Of a stretch of DNA of 64,000 nucleotides, positions 50,942 to 59,573 are shown piece after piece. The stretch lies in contig NZ_FXAX01000001.1 in the NCBI RefSeq assembly GCF_900177805.1, positions 1,054,001-1,118,000 of the forward strand, given 5' to 3'. Made by a program: the position numbers and the translations under genes. The notes below the pieces were generated by a model. The model was not told where the DNA came from and did no database searches. It saw nothing but the letters and a program-made list of their open reading frames with translations. This stretch comes from Fibrobacter sp. UWB13. GTDB lineage: Bacteria; Fibrobacterota; Fibrobacteria; Fibrobacterales; Fibrobacteraceae. The first letter of the stretch is position 1; every line of letters begins with the position of its first letter.

Positions 50942-51502
50942 ATAAAAAATCCTCAACAAGGAATGAAGAGGATTAATACTCAGACAAATCAAGGGGTGGG
51001 CTTATTTTTCCTTGAATCTCTCCTTAGCTTCGCCAATGAACCAATGTTTCATAAGCGTGCAAGGCGAGCATTGAAAAAATGCTTGCAAATTTAGCAACCA
51101 ACTACAACACCCTGTCTGTCCAAATTGCATTTTCCATCAAAATTGACAGAACATCCAAGCCCTTGTTTCTAAAAAAAAGCTTTTTAAAAGGGGAAATCCA
51201 TCAAATATCATATAAATCACAATTTTTTCACAAAAACATACTTTTTTTGTAGCCAAAAAAAAGAAAAAAACGTAATATTCCAAAAAATCTTCAAGAAGGA
51301 AGAAAATAAATATGTCCACCTGTATATACAGGACATTTTTATCGGAAATCGATCTAATCTTAAGGCTTTTAGCAGCGTTAATTTATACGCATTTGCTTCC
51401 AAGAGAGGCATTCAGCCCAATTTTCGTGGGTCATCATTTGCGGAACTCCTTCACTGTCCAAAAAGCTTTTCAAAAAAATTGATTCAAAAACAAAGGATAC
51501 TC
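50942..51502. other. 560-bp gap with two short minus-strand frames and a hairpin
   Basis: No long gene. A hairpin AATCCTC...GAGGATT (50948-50974) is followed on the minus strand by a U-run, so it looks like a minus-strand terminator. Two short minus-strand frames lie behind it: 51002-51052 (MKHWFIGEAKERFKEK) and 51378-51437, the latter with AAGGAG and two ATGs. This looks like decayed genes at the edge of the polysaccharide locus. Confidence 0.45.
51378..51437 (-). pseudogene. Possible truncated gene start (19 codons)
   Basis: MMTHENWAECLSWKQMRIN preceded by AAGGAG with an 8-base spacer. It has a good ribosome site but stops at once, suggesting the 5' end of a gene cut off by rearrangement; a genuine small peptide is the alternative. 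Confidence 0.3.
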
Positions 51503-52876
51503 ATGCCGAAACACCCCATTGAAATGCAAAATCTCTACGAACACGAGATCAACGCCTATAACCTCGAAGGTTTCCAGCCACAAATTGTCGATGCCGAATA
51601 TTTGAAAAAGCTTGGCGTCACGATTGAACCTTCTGAAGAAACATTGCAAGGCCTCATTCGCGGCTCCAAGATGTTCAAGAAGCGCTTGGAAGAGCACTGC
51701 GTCATTCCCAAGTCCGTACTCTACCTTGAAGATTGCGACCCTGACACCGTGGAAACAGAAATCCACAACTACACAGGACGCTGCCCGACGCTGACCTTCG
51801 AGATCAACCCCATCAAGGGATGCCATCTGGGATGCCAGTATTGCCTGGTGACCGACGGAGTGCACGAACAGAAACTCGTGGCTTATGAAAATTACCACCT
51901 TTATGTGCGCAAGCTCTTGGAAGAGATGAACGGTGCATGCAGCGAGAATCCTAACGCTGTCACAGCCGAAGACATTAAAAAACGCAGCCAGCTGTTGCAG
52001 GAATTGGCAACGGCCATCGTCGAAGCTCCGGAAAAGAAAAAGGAAATCGAAAAGAAAATCGTGGAACTGAGCCGTGGCAAGAACTGGAACCATTACTACT
52101 ACTTCTCGCCCAAGACCGAAGCTTTGCAGGAACCGACGCTTTATACAGGCATCGCCCACCGCATTTTGCGCGAATTCATCGCCCACTTCAAGAAATACCC
52201 CAACTCCAACGCCCGCCTCTTCATCGCATCGAAGGCCGGCACCAAGCACCTCCTGGTGGAAAACGAAGGCGAAACCATCCTCGACCTCTTCGAACAGCTG
52301 AAGGACAAGATGCAGTTCAATACTTCTGTGAGCATCATGCCGACGGAATTCCGTAACCTTCTGGAACCCTTCGCCGCCCCGATCGAAGAACGTCTCGGCG
52401 CCGTACAGATGTGTCAGGAACACGGCATCCTCGCCAACTCGGCATTGGTACAGCCCATCGTCGTCCCCTATCTCACCGACGAACGCATCAAGGAATTCTT
52501 CGACATGCTCCGCGCCGCTGGCATCGTGAACTACAAGCCAGAATTTCTCACAGCCTGCATGGAGAACTTGGCTCAGCTGGGACAATGGCTTGGATACTTC
52601 GACAAGAACATGGAACGCGACCTCTACATGGACTATATCAGCCCGAAAAACGCCGACCACCGCAAGCAGCGCGGACGCACAGCCCCCAACCGCGCACTTT
52701 CGACCGAGAACATCCAGCGCCTGATGAAGTACACCGAAACCATCGGCATGTCCACCAGCATCTGCTTCTGGGTTCGCAGCCAGCTGAACGTGCCCACGAA
52801 CATCATTCCCATCATCAACCATAACGGATTCCAGTGCTTGGGCTACCAGTCACATCTGTTTAGAAGCGAAAAGTAA
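51503..52876 (+). CDS. Radical SAM protein at the head of the polysaccharide locus
   Basis: 457 residues from the ATG at 51503, which has AAAGGA five bases upstream; a TTG at 51479 is less likely. CHLGCQYCLV (about residues 110-119) supplies the CxxxCxxC cluster. A lysine/glutamate-rich insert (about 150-195) separates this from a TIM-barrel-like remainder with LFIASKAGTKHLLVEN, NTSVSIMPTEFRNLLEP (like the spore-photoproduct-lyase relatives) and FLTACMENLAQLGQWLGYF. It is three bases before the ATP-grasp-like gene. Its codon use is closer to the core genes than the rest of the locus. Substrate unknown; the polymer or its peptide is a possible target (inference). Confidence 0.75.
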   Translation: MPKHPIEMQNLYEHEINAYNLEGFQPQIVDAEYLKKLGVTIEPSEETLQGLIRGSKMFKKRLEEHCVIPKSVLYLEDCDPDTVETEIHNYTGRCPTLTFEINPIKGCHLGCQYCLVTDGVHEQKLVAYENYHLYVRKLLEEMNGACSENPNAVTAEDIKKRSQLLQELATAIVEAPEKKKEIEKKIVELSRGKNWNHYYYFSPKTEALQEPTLYTGIAHRILREFIAHFKKYPNSNARLFIASKAGTKHLLVENEGETILDLFEQLKDKMQFNTSVSIMPTEFRNLLEPFAAPIEERLGAVQMCQEHGILANSALVQPIVVPYLTDERIKEFFDMLRAAGIVNYKPEFLTACMENLAQLGQWLGYFDKNMERDLYMDYISPKNADHRKQRGRTAPNRALSTENIQRLMKYTETIGMSTSICFWVRSQLNVPTNIIPIINHNGFQCLGYQSHLFRSEK

Positions 52877-52879
52877 AGA

Positions 52880-54112
52880 ATGAAAAGTAAAGGACTTTCT
52901 TGCCAAGATGTCTGTTTTCAGATATTTGCGGACAAAACGGACTACTACCACCGCTGGTATCACGCCAAGCCGATGCTTATAACATCGGAACGTCGCGACG
53001 AACTGCGACGAATGCAGGCCTTGCTCTATAAATGTATCGCATATATGGCGGAACACTACCGCGAGTGGGTGCCGGAATATATGCCATTGGACGAGAAGGT
53101 GATGGAGATTCTTGACCGCCAGCGCCGTTACCCCTTCCGGGCAGGAGCCTACCGTCCCGACTATCTCATCAGCGACGATGGACGGCTGCTATTGGTGGAA
53201 ATCACCAGCCGTTTTTTCGGACACGGCATCTGGGCCAACTACCCCTCGGTGGTCAAAGCTGAGCAACTCATGGCAGACTTTCCAGACATATCTTGGGAGA
53301 ACCGCTATGACGAGCTGCTGACCTATATGCGCGACGCCATCCCCGCAAATAGTCCAGTCTATGTGCTAAAGAGCGGCGATCGCGGTAGCGAAAGTTCCTT
53401 CTATACGAAGTTCTATGAGTACTACGGACATGAGGTGACCATCTATGAGGCCGATGAAGTAGAAGCAAATATCGACAAGTGGAGTCACGATGCAGTGGTG
53501 TTCAGCGCCCTCAACCAGCAAGACATGCTGTCTTTCAAGATGGATACCCTGCAGGCCATGATAGACGCGCGGATGCTGAACGACTTCCGTACCATTTTTC
53601 TGGCTCATGACAAGCGATTCTTGCACCTCATCTTCGTAGACGACTTCACACGTCAGTGCCTCACGGAAGAGGAAACATCATTCCTGAGACAGCACACCAT
53701 CCCCACCTATTTATACAATAGCCATCCCGAAAAATGGAACGACGCCTTGACGCATAAGGATCAGTATATCCTCAAGCCGTTCAATTTGGGCAAAAGTGTA
53801 GATCTATATGCCGGCGTGATGACCGACGAAGAAACGTGGAAACAAAGCATCTTGGCAAGCGAAAAGGGCGGATTCATCTTGCAGCCATTTGTCAGGCAGC
53901 GGACTTATCCTTGCGAATGGGAGGGCAAACACTACGACGAGTATGTCTGTGGCATGATGCTGTGCATGGATGACCGCTATTTCGACAGCGGCGTTTTCCG
54001 CACCAGTAGTGCCCCTGTGACCAACAAGGTGGATGACCGCAAGATGTGCGTTATCCACAGTGACGATGAAAATTTTGCAAAAAAAATTAAAAGCAACTGT
54101 TACGTATTATGA
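52880..54112 (+). CDS. ATP-grasp-like protein (possibly circularly permuted, glutathionylspermidine-synthase type)
   Basis: 410 residues. FRAGAYRPDYLISDDGRLLL then VEITSRFFGHGIWANYPS looks like the Asp...Glu-x-Asn/Thr part, and YILKPFNLGKSVDLYAG with GGFILQPFVRQRTY looks like the Lys and the second sheet, in permuted order. That order matches circularly permuted ATP-grasp enzymes that form amide bonds. Assignment is from these segments only. It overlaps the WbqC-like gene (ATGA) and so belongs to the same unit; it may attach an amino acid to a sugar or lipid (inference). Confidence 0.5.
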   Translation: MKSKGLSCQDVCFQIFADKTDYYHRWYHAKPMLITSERRDELRRMQALLYKCIAYMAEHYREWVPEYMPLDEKVMEILDRQRRYPFRAGAYRPDYLISDDGRLLLVEITSRFFGHGIWANYPSVVKAEQLMADFPDISWENRYDELLTYMRDAIPANSPVYVLKSGDRGSESSFYTKFYEYYGHEVTIYEADEVEANIDKWSHDAVVFSALNQQDMLSFKMDTLQAMIDARMLNDFRTIFLAHDKRFLHLIFVDDFTRQCLTEEETSFLRQHTIPTYLYNSHPEKWNDALTHKDQYILKPFNLGKSVDLYAGVMTDEETWKQSILASEKGGFILQPFVRQRTYPCEWEGKHYDEYVCGMMLCMDDRYFDSGVFRTSSAPVTNKVDDRKMCVIHSDDENFAKKIKSNCYVL

Positions 54113-54828
54113 TTGAAGGAAAACGACATATAGCTATTTGGCAGCCATACTTTTTCCCTTACATAGGCTATTGGCAGATTATTCATGCCGTAGATTTGTT
54201 TGTTGTTGGCGATAATGCCCACTTTATCCAAAACAGCAGGATATACCGTAATAGTATCCTAGGACAAGGATGCAAGCCACAGAACTTCGGCATTGAAGTC
54301 AGCCAAGCTTCCTGCACTCACCTTATCTGTGAAACGAGTCGGGTGGTCAACCTGAAACGCGCAGAAAAGATGTGCCGCGTATTGGAGTACTACTACAGTA
54401 AAGCTCCATATTACAAAGATGCCATGAATGTTATCAAGCCGATTCTTTTCGACGAAGAGTCGGACCTAACGCGCTATCTCGTCAAACAACTGAAGGCAGT
54501 CGCCGAGTATTTAGGCATCAAGACAGAAATCAGGTTGCTATCAGAGGTTTCAGCCCGTTGGGATTGCAAGGCTCCGGAAGTCATCCGTCGAACTTGCGAA
54601 CATTTCGGCATTACCAACTATATCAACTCTATCACCGGAACGAAGTATTACGACAAAGATGCTTTCCGCGAGATGGGCATCAATCTCCAGTTCATGCGTC
54701 GCAACGATGACATCCGCTACAAACAACGCTGTGACGAGTTTGTTCCCGACCTCAGCATAATTGACGTGATGATGTACTGTTCGCGCGACGAGATACACGA
54801 TATGTTGAACCGTTACCATTTTGCATAA
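54109..54828 (+). CDS. WbqC-like family protein
   Basis: 239 residues. IAIWQPYFFPYIGYWQIIHAV and DLFVVGDNAHFIQNS are the WbqC signature (IxQPxYxPxxxYxxxI then DxFVxxD), followed by the RNSILG segment and the C-terminal FEREIRYKQ-like RRNDDIRYKQRCDEFVPDLS and SIIDVMMYC. WbqC-family proteins are found in O-antigen and capsule loci and are proposed to act with amino-sugar modification; the reaction is not settled. Start overlaps the previous stop. Confidence 0.88.
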   Translation: MIEGKRHIAIWQPYFFPYIGYWQIIHAVDLFVVGDNAHFIQNSRIYRNSILGQGCKPQNFGIEVSQASCTHLICETSRVVNLKRAEKMCRVLEYYYSKAPYYKDAMNVIKPILFDEESDLTRYLVKQLKAVAEYLGIKTEIRLLSEVSARWDCKAPEVIRRTCEHFGITNYINSITGTKYYDKDAFREMGINLQFMRRNDDIRYKQRCDEFVPDLSIIDVMMYCSRDEIHDMLNRYHFA

Positions 54829-54848
54829 CAATACAAAACAAGAATATT

Positions 54849-55982
54849 ATGATTAATGTTTTTCAGCCATCACTAGGAAAAGAAGAGCTTGATGCTCTTG
54901 AAAAAGTCTTTGAGTCCAACTGGATTGGAAGAGGCAAAAAGGTAGTGGAATTTGAAGAGAAGTATGCCGAGCATATCAAATCTTCAAAGGACTTGGTGTT
55001 AACGACCACTTGCTGTAGCGAGGGATTGTTTTCCTCCATGCACCTTCTGGATATACAACCAGGCGATGAAGTAATTCTACCTACAATCAGTTTTATCGGA
55101 GCCGGCAATGCCATCTGTGCTCATGGTGCCAAGATGGTGCTTTGCGATGTGGATCCTCACACATTGAACGCCCGTGCCGAGGATATCGAAAAGGTGATTA
55201 CACCAAAGACAAAAGCACTTCTGTTGCTGCATTATGGAGGCATACCCTGTGAAATGGATGAGATCATGGAGCTCTGTAAGAAGCATCATATAAAAGTCAT
55301 CGAGGATGCCAATGCCGGCGTATGCTCTTTCTATAAGGGAAAAGCCGTTGGTACCATCGGCGACATGGGTATGTGGTCGTTTGACGCTATGAAGATTCTG
55401 GTTTGCGGAGATGGCGCTATGCTGCATTTCAATACACCTGAACTTCGCAATAAGGCAGACCGCTGGCTTTACTTTGGTCTGGAAGCCAAGAGCGGCTATG
55501 CAAACACTGTGGCTCAGAAATGGTGGGAGTTTGATATATCCTGTTTTGGTCATCGTGCCATTATGAATAATATAACTGCAGCTATAGCATTGGAACAGCT
55601 TAAGAAACTGCCAGCATATATAAAAAGGCGTGCCGAGATACATCAGTACTACAATGAGCATCTTAAGCAATTTTCATGGATAGAATTACCGCCAACGTTG
55701 CCTGAATATGCAGAGACCTCTTATTACTTCTATCACATTCAGATAAAAAATGGCAAGCGCGACCAGTTTGCGAGATTCTTACGCGAGAATGGAATTTATA
55801 CAACATACAGGTATTTTCCTCTTCATCGCGTACCCGGTTATGGCGTGACCGGCAGCTTTCCAAATGCAGACTACGCCGCCGACCATACATTGAACATACC
55901 GATTCATCAGTCCATTACCGATAACGACTTGGAACTCATTATTGAAAAGATTTGTGAGTTTGACCGTTTGTATTGTAGGTAG
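54849..55982 (+). CDS. DegT/DnrJ/EryC1/StrS family PLP aminotransferase
   Basis: 377 residues. WIGRGKKVVEFEEKYAEH, EVILPTISFIGAGNAI, IKVIEDANAGVCSFYKGK, GMWSFDAMKILVCGDGAML (Schiff-base Lys in SFDAMK) and the C-terminal RYFPLHRVPGYG, ADHTLNIPIHQSIT match the family. It transfers an amino group to a keto-sugar nucleotide, giving an amino sugar for the polysaccharide. WbqC and DegT genes commonly neighbour each other. No clear Shine-Dalgarno precedes it. Confidence 0.92.
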   Translation: MINVFQPSLGKEELDALEKVFESNWIGRGKKVVEFEEKYAEHIKSSKDLVLTTTCCSEGLFSSMHLLDIQPGDEVILPTISFIGAGNAICAHGAKMVLCDVDPHTLNARAEDIEKVITPKTKALLLLHYGGIPCEMDEIMELCKKHHIKVIEDANAGVCSFYKGKAVGTIGDMGMWSFDAMKILVCGDGAMLHFNTPELRNKADRWLYFGLEAKSGYANTVAQKWWEFDISCFGHRAIMNNITAAIALEQLKKLPAYIKRRAEIHQYYNEHLKQFSWIELPPTLPEYAETSYYFYHIQIKNGKRDQFARFLRENGIYTTYRYFPLHRVPGYGVTGSFPNADYAADHTLNIPIHQSITDNDLELIIEKICEFDRLYCR

Positions 55983-56044
55983 GACAACATTCTAAGCTGT
56001 CATCATTTCTTATAAAAAAACAACCGTAATGAGATTTTGAATTT

Positions 56045-57208
56045 ATGAAACTATACGCAAGTGAAGACGAGGCCTATCAGATTCGCACAGGCCGTGAGAT
56101 TGTAGATGCTTATCCAGAAATCTACAATCCGTGGATTATCCAAAACATCAAGCAGAAGTTGGAAGCACGTGCCAAAACCAGACCCGACATAGCAGGCGGC
56201 AGAAGCATAGAGGACATCTTTGCCATTGCTACTTATGACTACTGGCAATATGGTATCGATACACCCGAAGAGTTCTCACACGAGCAGTTAGGAGCCTCCC
56301 ACGACAAGAAGTGCCAGTATATCACCTGCAGAAACCGCTTCAAATACATCGATTATCTGAACAAGAAAGAGGACATGCACCTGCTCCGCAACAAGTGGCA
56401 TGCCTACCTGTTGCTTAAGGACGCCTACCGACGCGAGGTGCTGCTGCTCGAAAGCGAGCAGGACTTTCCTGCCTTCGAGGCATTCTGCCAGCGTCACCCC
56501 ACATTCGTCGTCAAGCCTGTCGGTCTCGGTCTGTCGTTGGGAGTCCGCAAAGTGGAGGTCGGAGATACAGACCCCCACACGCTCTTCGACCAGTTGTTTA
56601 TAGAAATAGAGACCGAAAACGGCCATTGGAATAGTGGCACCGAAAAGGGTGTGCTGGTGGAGGAACTGATTGAGCAAGGCGAGGAAATGGCTATGCTTCA
56701 TCCTGCCAGTGTCAACAGTGTGCGGATGCTCACCATCAATCTGGGAGATGGCGACATCCGTCTATGGTATCCTTACGTCCGTATCGGTGTGGGTGGGCAT
56801 TTTATCAGTTCAGCAGCAACCGGTAGCATTGTTGCAGGCATCAATGCGGGTACAGGCGTGGTGGAGACTACTGGTTTTGACAAGTTAGGTAAGATTACGG
56901 ATGTGCATCCAGACACCCATTTCACAATTAAGGGTATCAAGATTCCCCGATGGGGGCAGCTCTGCCAGAAAGCCATAGAGATGTCTAAGCGTCTGCCTAC
57001 CCTGCGCTACATCGGCTGGGATTTTGTCTATGACAAGGACGGAGAGTGGATTGTGATGGAGGGCAATGAAAATGCCGGAATAAGCAGTTCTCAGCTGATT
57101 CATCACAGAGGAATGCGTGAGGAGTTTGAACAACTCATCGGCTACCATCCCACCAAAGAATACTGGTGGCAAGGCAAATACCCTTCAAGATTCGAAAACA
57201 TTAAATAG
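56045..57208 (+). CDS. Sugar-transfer-associated ATP-grasp-type ligase
   Basis: 387 residues. LRNKWHAYLLLKDAYRREVL then PTFVVKPVGLGLSLGVRKVE (the Lys and Gly-rich loop of the ATP-grasp fold), VLVEELIEQGEEMAMLHP, then RIGVGGHFISSAATGSIVAG and EWIVMEGNENAGISSSQ (Glu...Glu-x-Asn metal site). This matches the ATP-grasp group often found in polysaccharide loci. It probably forms an amide bond between an amino acid and the glycan (inference). It lies between the aminotransferase and CapA genes, and no ribosome site is evident. Confidence 0.75.
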   Translation: MKLYASEDEAYQIRTGREIVDAYPEIYNPWIIQNIKQKLEARAKTRPDIAGGRSIEDIFAIATYDYWQYGIDTPEEFSHEQLGASHDKKCQYITCRNRFKYIDYLNKKEDMHLLRNKWHAYLLLKDAYRREVLLLESEQDFPAFEAFCQRHPTFVVKPVGLGLSLGVRKVEVGDTDPHTLFDQLFIEIETENGHWNSGTEKGVLVEELIEQGEEMAMLHPASVNSVRMLTINLGDGDIRLWYPYVRIGVGGHFISSAATGSIVAGINAGTGVVETTGFDKLGKITDVHPDTHFTIKGIKIPRWGQLCQKAIEMSKRLPTLRYIGWDFVYDKDGEWIVMEGNENAGISSSQLIHHRGMREEFEQLIGYHPTKEYWWQGKYPSRFENIK

Positions 57209-57216
57209 GAGGCATC

Positions 57217-58539
57217 ATGTCTGAAATTAATATTTTGGGAGTCGGAGACATCCTTGTATCAAAGCGACTGCCCTCAAAAGGCTACTGTGGCTATGACGAG
57301 ATAAGACACTTGTTAGGTAGTCATGATGCCTGTTTTGGCAATCTTGAGACAACAGTCCATGATAATGAGGGCTATCCATCTGCTTTCCCCGGTGGTTCGT
57401 ATAAAATGGCTAATCCCGCTGTTCTTGATGACTTAAAGGAACAGGGCTTTCATGTGCTGAACATTGCCAACAACCATGCCCTTGACTATTGTCAAAAAGG
57501 CTTGGAAGCAACTATTCGCAACCTAAAGAATGCGGGAATGGCATACGTAGGGGCAGGCAGAAATCTGTCCGAGGCGGCTTTGCCTAAATATGTGGAATGT
57601 CGGGAAGGAAGGGTCGCCTTTATTGGCGTAACCAGTTCTTACCATGATACGGACGCTGCCGGTCCTCAAGGCGGCATTGTGCCTGGACGACCGGGCATTA
57701 ACCCTCTCAGAAGAATTGAGTATTATGAGGTGACGGAAGAAAACTTTCATGCCTTGAGCAAAGTTGCTGAAGAGACGGACATGAACGATGGCTACAAATG
57801 GGCGGTTGCCTACGGCTATAGAAAAGCTGGTGAAGTTTCACCTGCGTCTGAGCAAAGCGAAGAGCTCTTCCTGCGGGAAATGAAGTTTGTAAAAGGCGGG
57901 TGCAACCGAAGGGTTAATCACCCGCATCCAGCCGACATGGAGAGAGTAAAAACCGCCATTCAGGAAGCAACCCTTCAGGCAGACTGTGTGGTGGTCAGCT
58001 TCCATTCCCATCAGATGAGCGGAAGTGCCGACAAACCGGCACCGTTTATCGTCGAGTTTTGTCACGCCTGTATTGATGCTGGTGCGAACGTTATATTCGG
58101 CCACGGCTCCCATGAGTTAAGAGGATTGGAGATATACAAGAATGCACCTATTTTCTATGGGCTTAATGAGTTTATCCTGCATAATGAAATGCAAGAGGTA
58201 CAACCTTTCGAGTTTTATGAGCGGGTTCATCAGGAGCCATCTAAATATGATTATGTAGGATTAGGGATGAATCTCAGGAGTAAGGGTGGCACACGCGGGC
58301 TTTCTGCCGACCGCAAGGCATGGGAGGCCGTAGCGGCAAGTGTTTCCATGAAAGATCATGAAGTAAAGGAAGTGAGAGTCTATCCCATTTCTTTAGGATT
58401 TGAGCTGAGCAGAGCGCAGCGTGGCTGGCCGGTGATAGATAAAACAGGAAAGATCCTCGACAATTTCTGCAAACTGTCAAATAATCAATACGGAACCCAG
58501 TTTGAGTTGGCGGATGGTTATGCCAGAGTGCTCCTCTAA
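57217..58539 (+). CDS. CapA-family (PgsA-like) metallophosphatase-fold protein
   Basis: 440 residues. GVGDILVSKRL, CFGNLETTVHD, LNIANNHALDYCQKGLE, VVVSFHSHQM and ANVIFGHGSHELRGLEIYKN with PIFYGLNEFI match the CapA/PGA_cap family of poly-gamma-glutamate biosynthesis. No signal peptide is seen, so this one may be cytoplasmic or unconventional. AGGAGG lies 5 bases before the ATG. Proteins of this family next to ATP-grasp enzymes suggest handling of glutamate- or amino-acid-bearing polymer (inference). Confidence 0.88.
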   Translation: MSEINILGVGDILVSKRLPSKGYCGYDEIRHLLGSHDACFGNLETTVHDNEGYPSAFPGGSYKMANPAVLDDLKEQGFHVLNIANNHALDYCQKGLEATIRNLKNAGMAYVGAGRNLSEAALPKYVECREGRVAFIGVTSSYHDTDAAGPQGGIVPGRPGINPLRRIEYYEVTEENFHALSKVAEETDMNDGYKWAVAYGYRKAGEVSPASEQSEELFLREMKFVKGGCNRRVNHPHPADMERVKTAIQEATLQADCVVVSFHSHQMSGSADKPAPFIVEFCHACIDAGANVIFGHGSHELRGLEIYKNAPIFYGLNEFILHNEMQEVQPFEFYERVHQEPSKYDYVGLGMNLRSKGGTRGLSADRKAWEAVAASVSMKDHEVKEVRVYPISLGFELSRAQRGWPVIDKTGKILDNFCKLSNNQYGTQFELADGYARVLL

Positions 58540-58570
58540 ACATGAAACAAGTGTATTAAAAGTAAAAAAG

Positions 58571-59557
58571 ATGTACGTAGAGCCCGTAAATAGACCAATC
58601 TTGACATTTATGTTGAAGGTTGCACGCAAGATATATCATATCAGGCGTCCGGAATATTTTACGGAGGCCTATTGCGATATTATGAATCAAGACGGCAACG
58701 ACCTCATTCTGGAAATGCTAAACAGAAAGGGGGCATCGGGCTTCATGCTGTCAAAATGGGGCACGATAGAGTTCAATCAGGCACTGAGTTCCTATCTGTG
58801 CCGAAATAAGCCGGGATGGAAGCTCTACAAGGACATGATTCGCGGCGAGGTGCCCATCCCAGAACCCGTGGCCAAACACTATCTGTACTACAATGCCGGG
58901 GTGTTTCCTTTAAGCGCAGAAACAGCCGACCGCTTCGGGATGCAGGCGTTAGAAGACTGCCAAATGATAGACATACTTGCATCGTATATACCCAACGAGC
59001 AGTATCTGGCCCACTACTGGAGTGGGGCTGTCAAGGTGAATCTGGATTCGCTGTACGCACCGTGGCTTTTCCGCAATCCTTGGACGAAATGGCTGAAAGG
59101 CAAGCGTGTAGTGGTGGTTCACCCATTTGTGGAGAGCATCAGGCACCAATATGAGAATAACCGTGAGCGGCTGTTCACAAACCCCGAGGTGCTACCCGAG
59201 TTCAAGGAGCTTATCTGTATCAAGGCTGTACAGACGCAGGCAGGCGAGCCATCTCGGTTCGGCGATTGGTTTGAGGCTCTGCACTACATGGAGGACGAGA
59301 TTGACCGATGCGAATACGACGCGGCCATCATCGGATGTGGTGCCTACGGCATGAGCCTGGCAGCGCATGTGAAACGCCGGGGAAAGGCGGCAATCCACCT
59401 TGCAGGATGGACGCAGATGCTCTTTGGCGTTTACGGCGAACGGTGGGTCTCCCAGCAGCCTAAGTACAGCAGTGTAATCAACGACTATTGGATACGTCCC
59501 AGCGACAACGAGAGAATCAAGAACGGCTCGATGGTTGAAAATGGATGTTATTGGTAA
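58571..59557 (+). CDS. GT-D-like / uncharacterised protein of capsule loci
   Basis: Start taken at ATG 58571 (328 residues); a longer in-frame ORF begins at 58502 inside the CapA gene. ASGFMLSKWGTIEFNQALS, KRVVVVHPFVESIRHQY and the block YDAAIIGCGAYGMSLAAHVK then AAIHLAGWTQMLFGVYGERW recall proteins of the GT-D/DUF1792-like kind and others beside Wzx genes. No Shine-Dalgarno is obvious. Probably a glycosyltransferase or sugar modifier. Confidence 0.5.
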   Translation: MYVEPVNRPILTFMLKVARKIYHIRRPEYFTEAYCDIMNQDGNDLILEMLNRKGASGFMLSKWGTIEFNQALSSYLCRNKPGWKLYKDMIRGEVPIPEPVAKHYLYYNAGVFPLSAETADRFGMQALEDCQMIDILASYIPNEQYLAHYWSGAVKVNLDSLYAPWLFRNPWTKWLKGKRVVVVHPFVESIRHQYENNRERLFTNPEVLPEFKELICIKAVQTQAGEPSRFGDWFEALHYMEDEIDRCEYDAAIIGCGAYGMSLAAHVKRRGKAAIHLAGWTQMLFGVYGERWVSQQPKYSSVINDYWIRPSDNERIKNGSMVENGCYW

Positions 59558-59573
59558 GAATAGGTTTTGAGGA

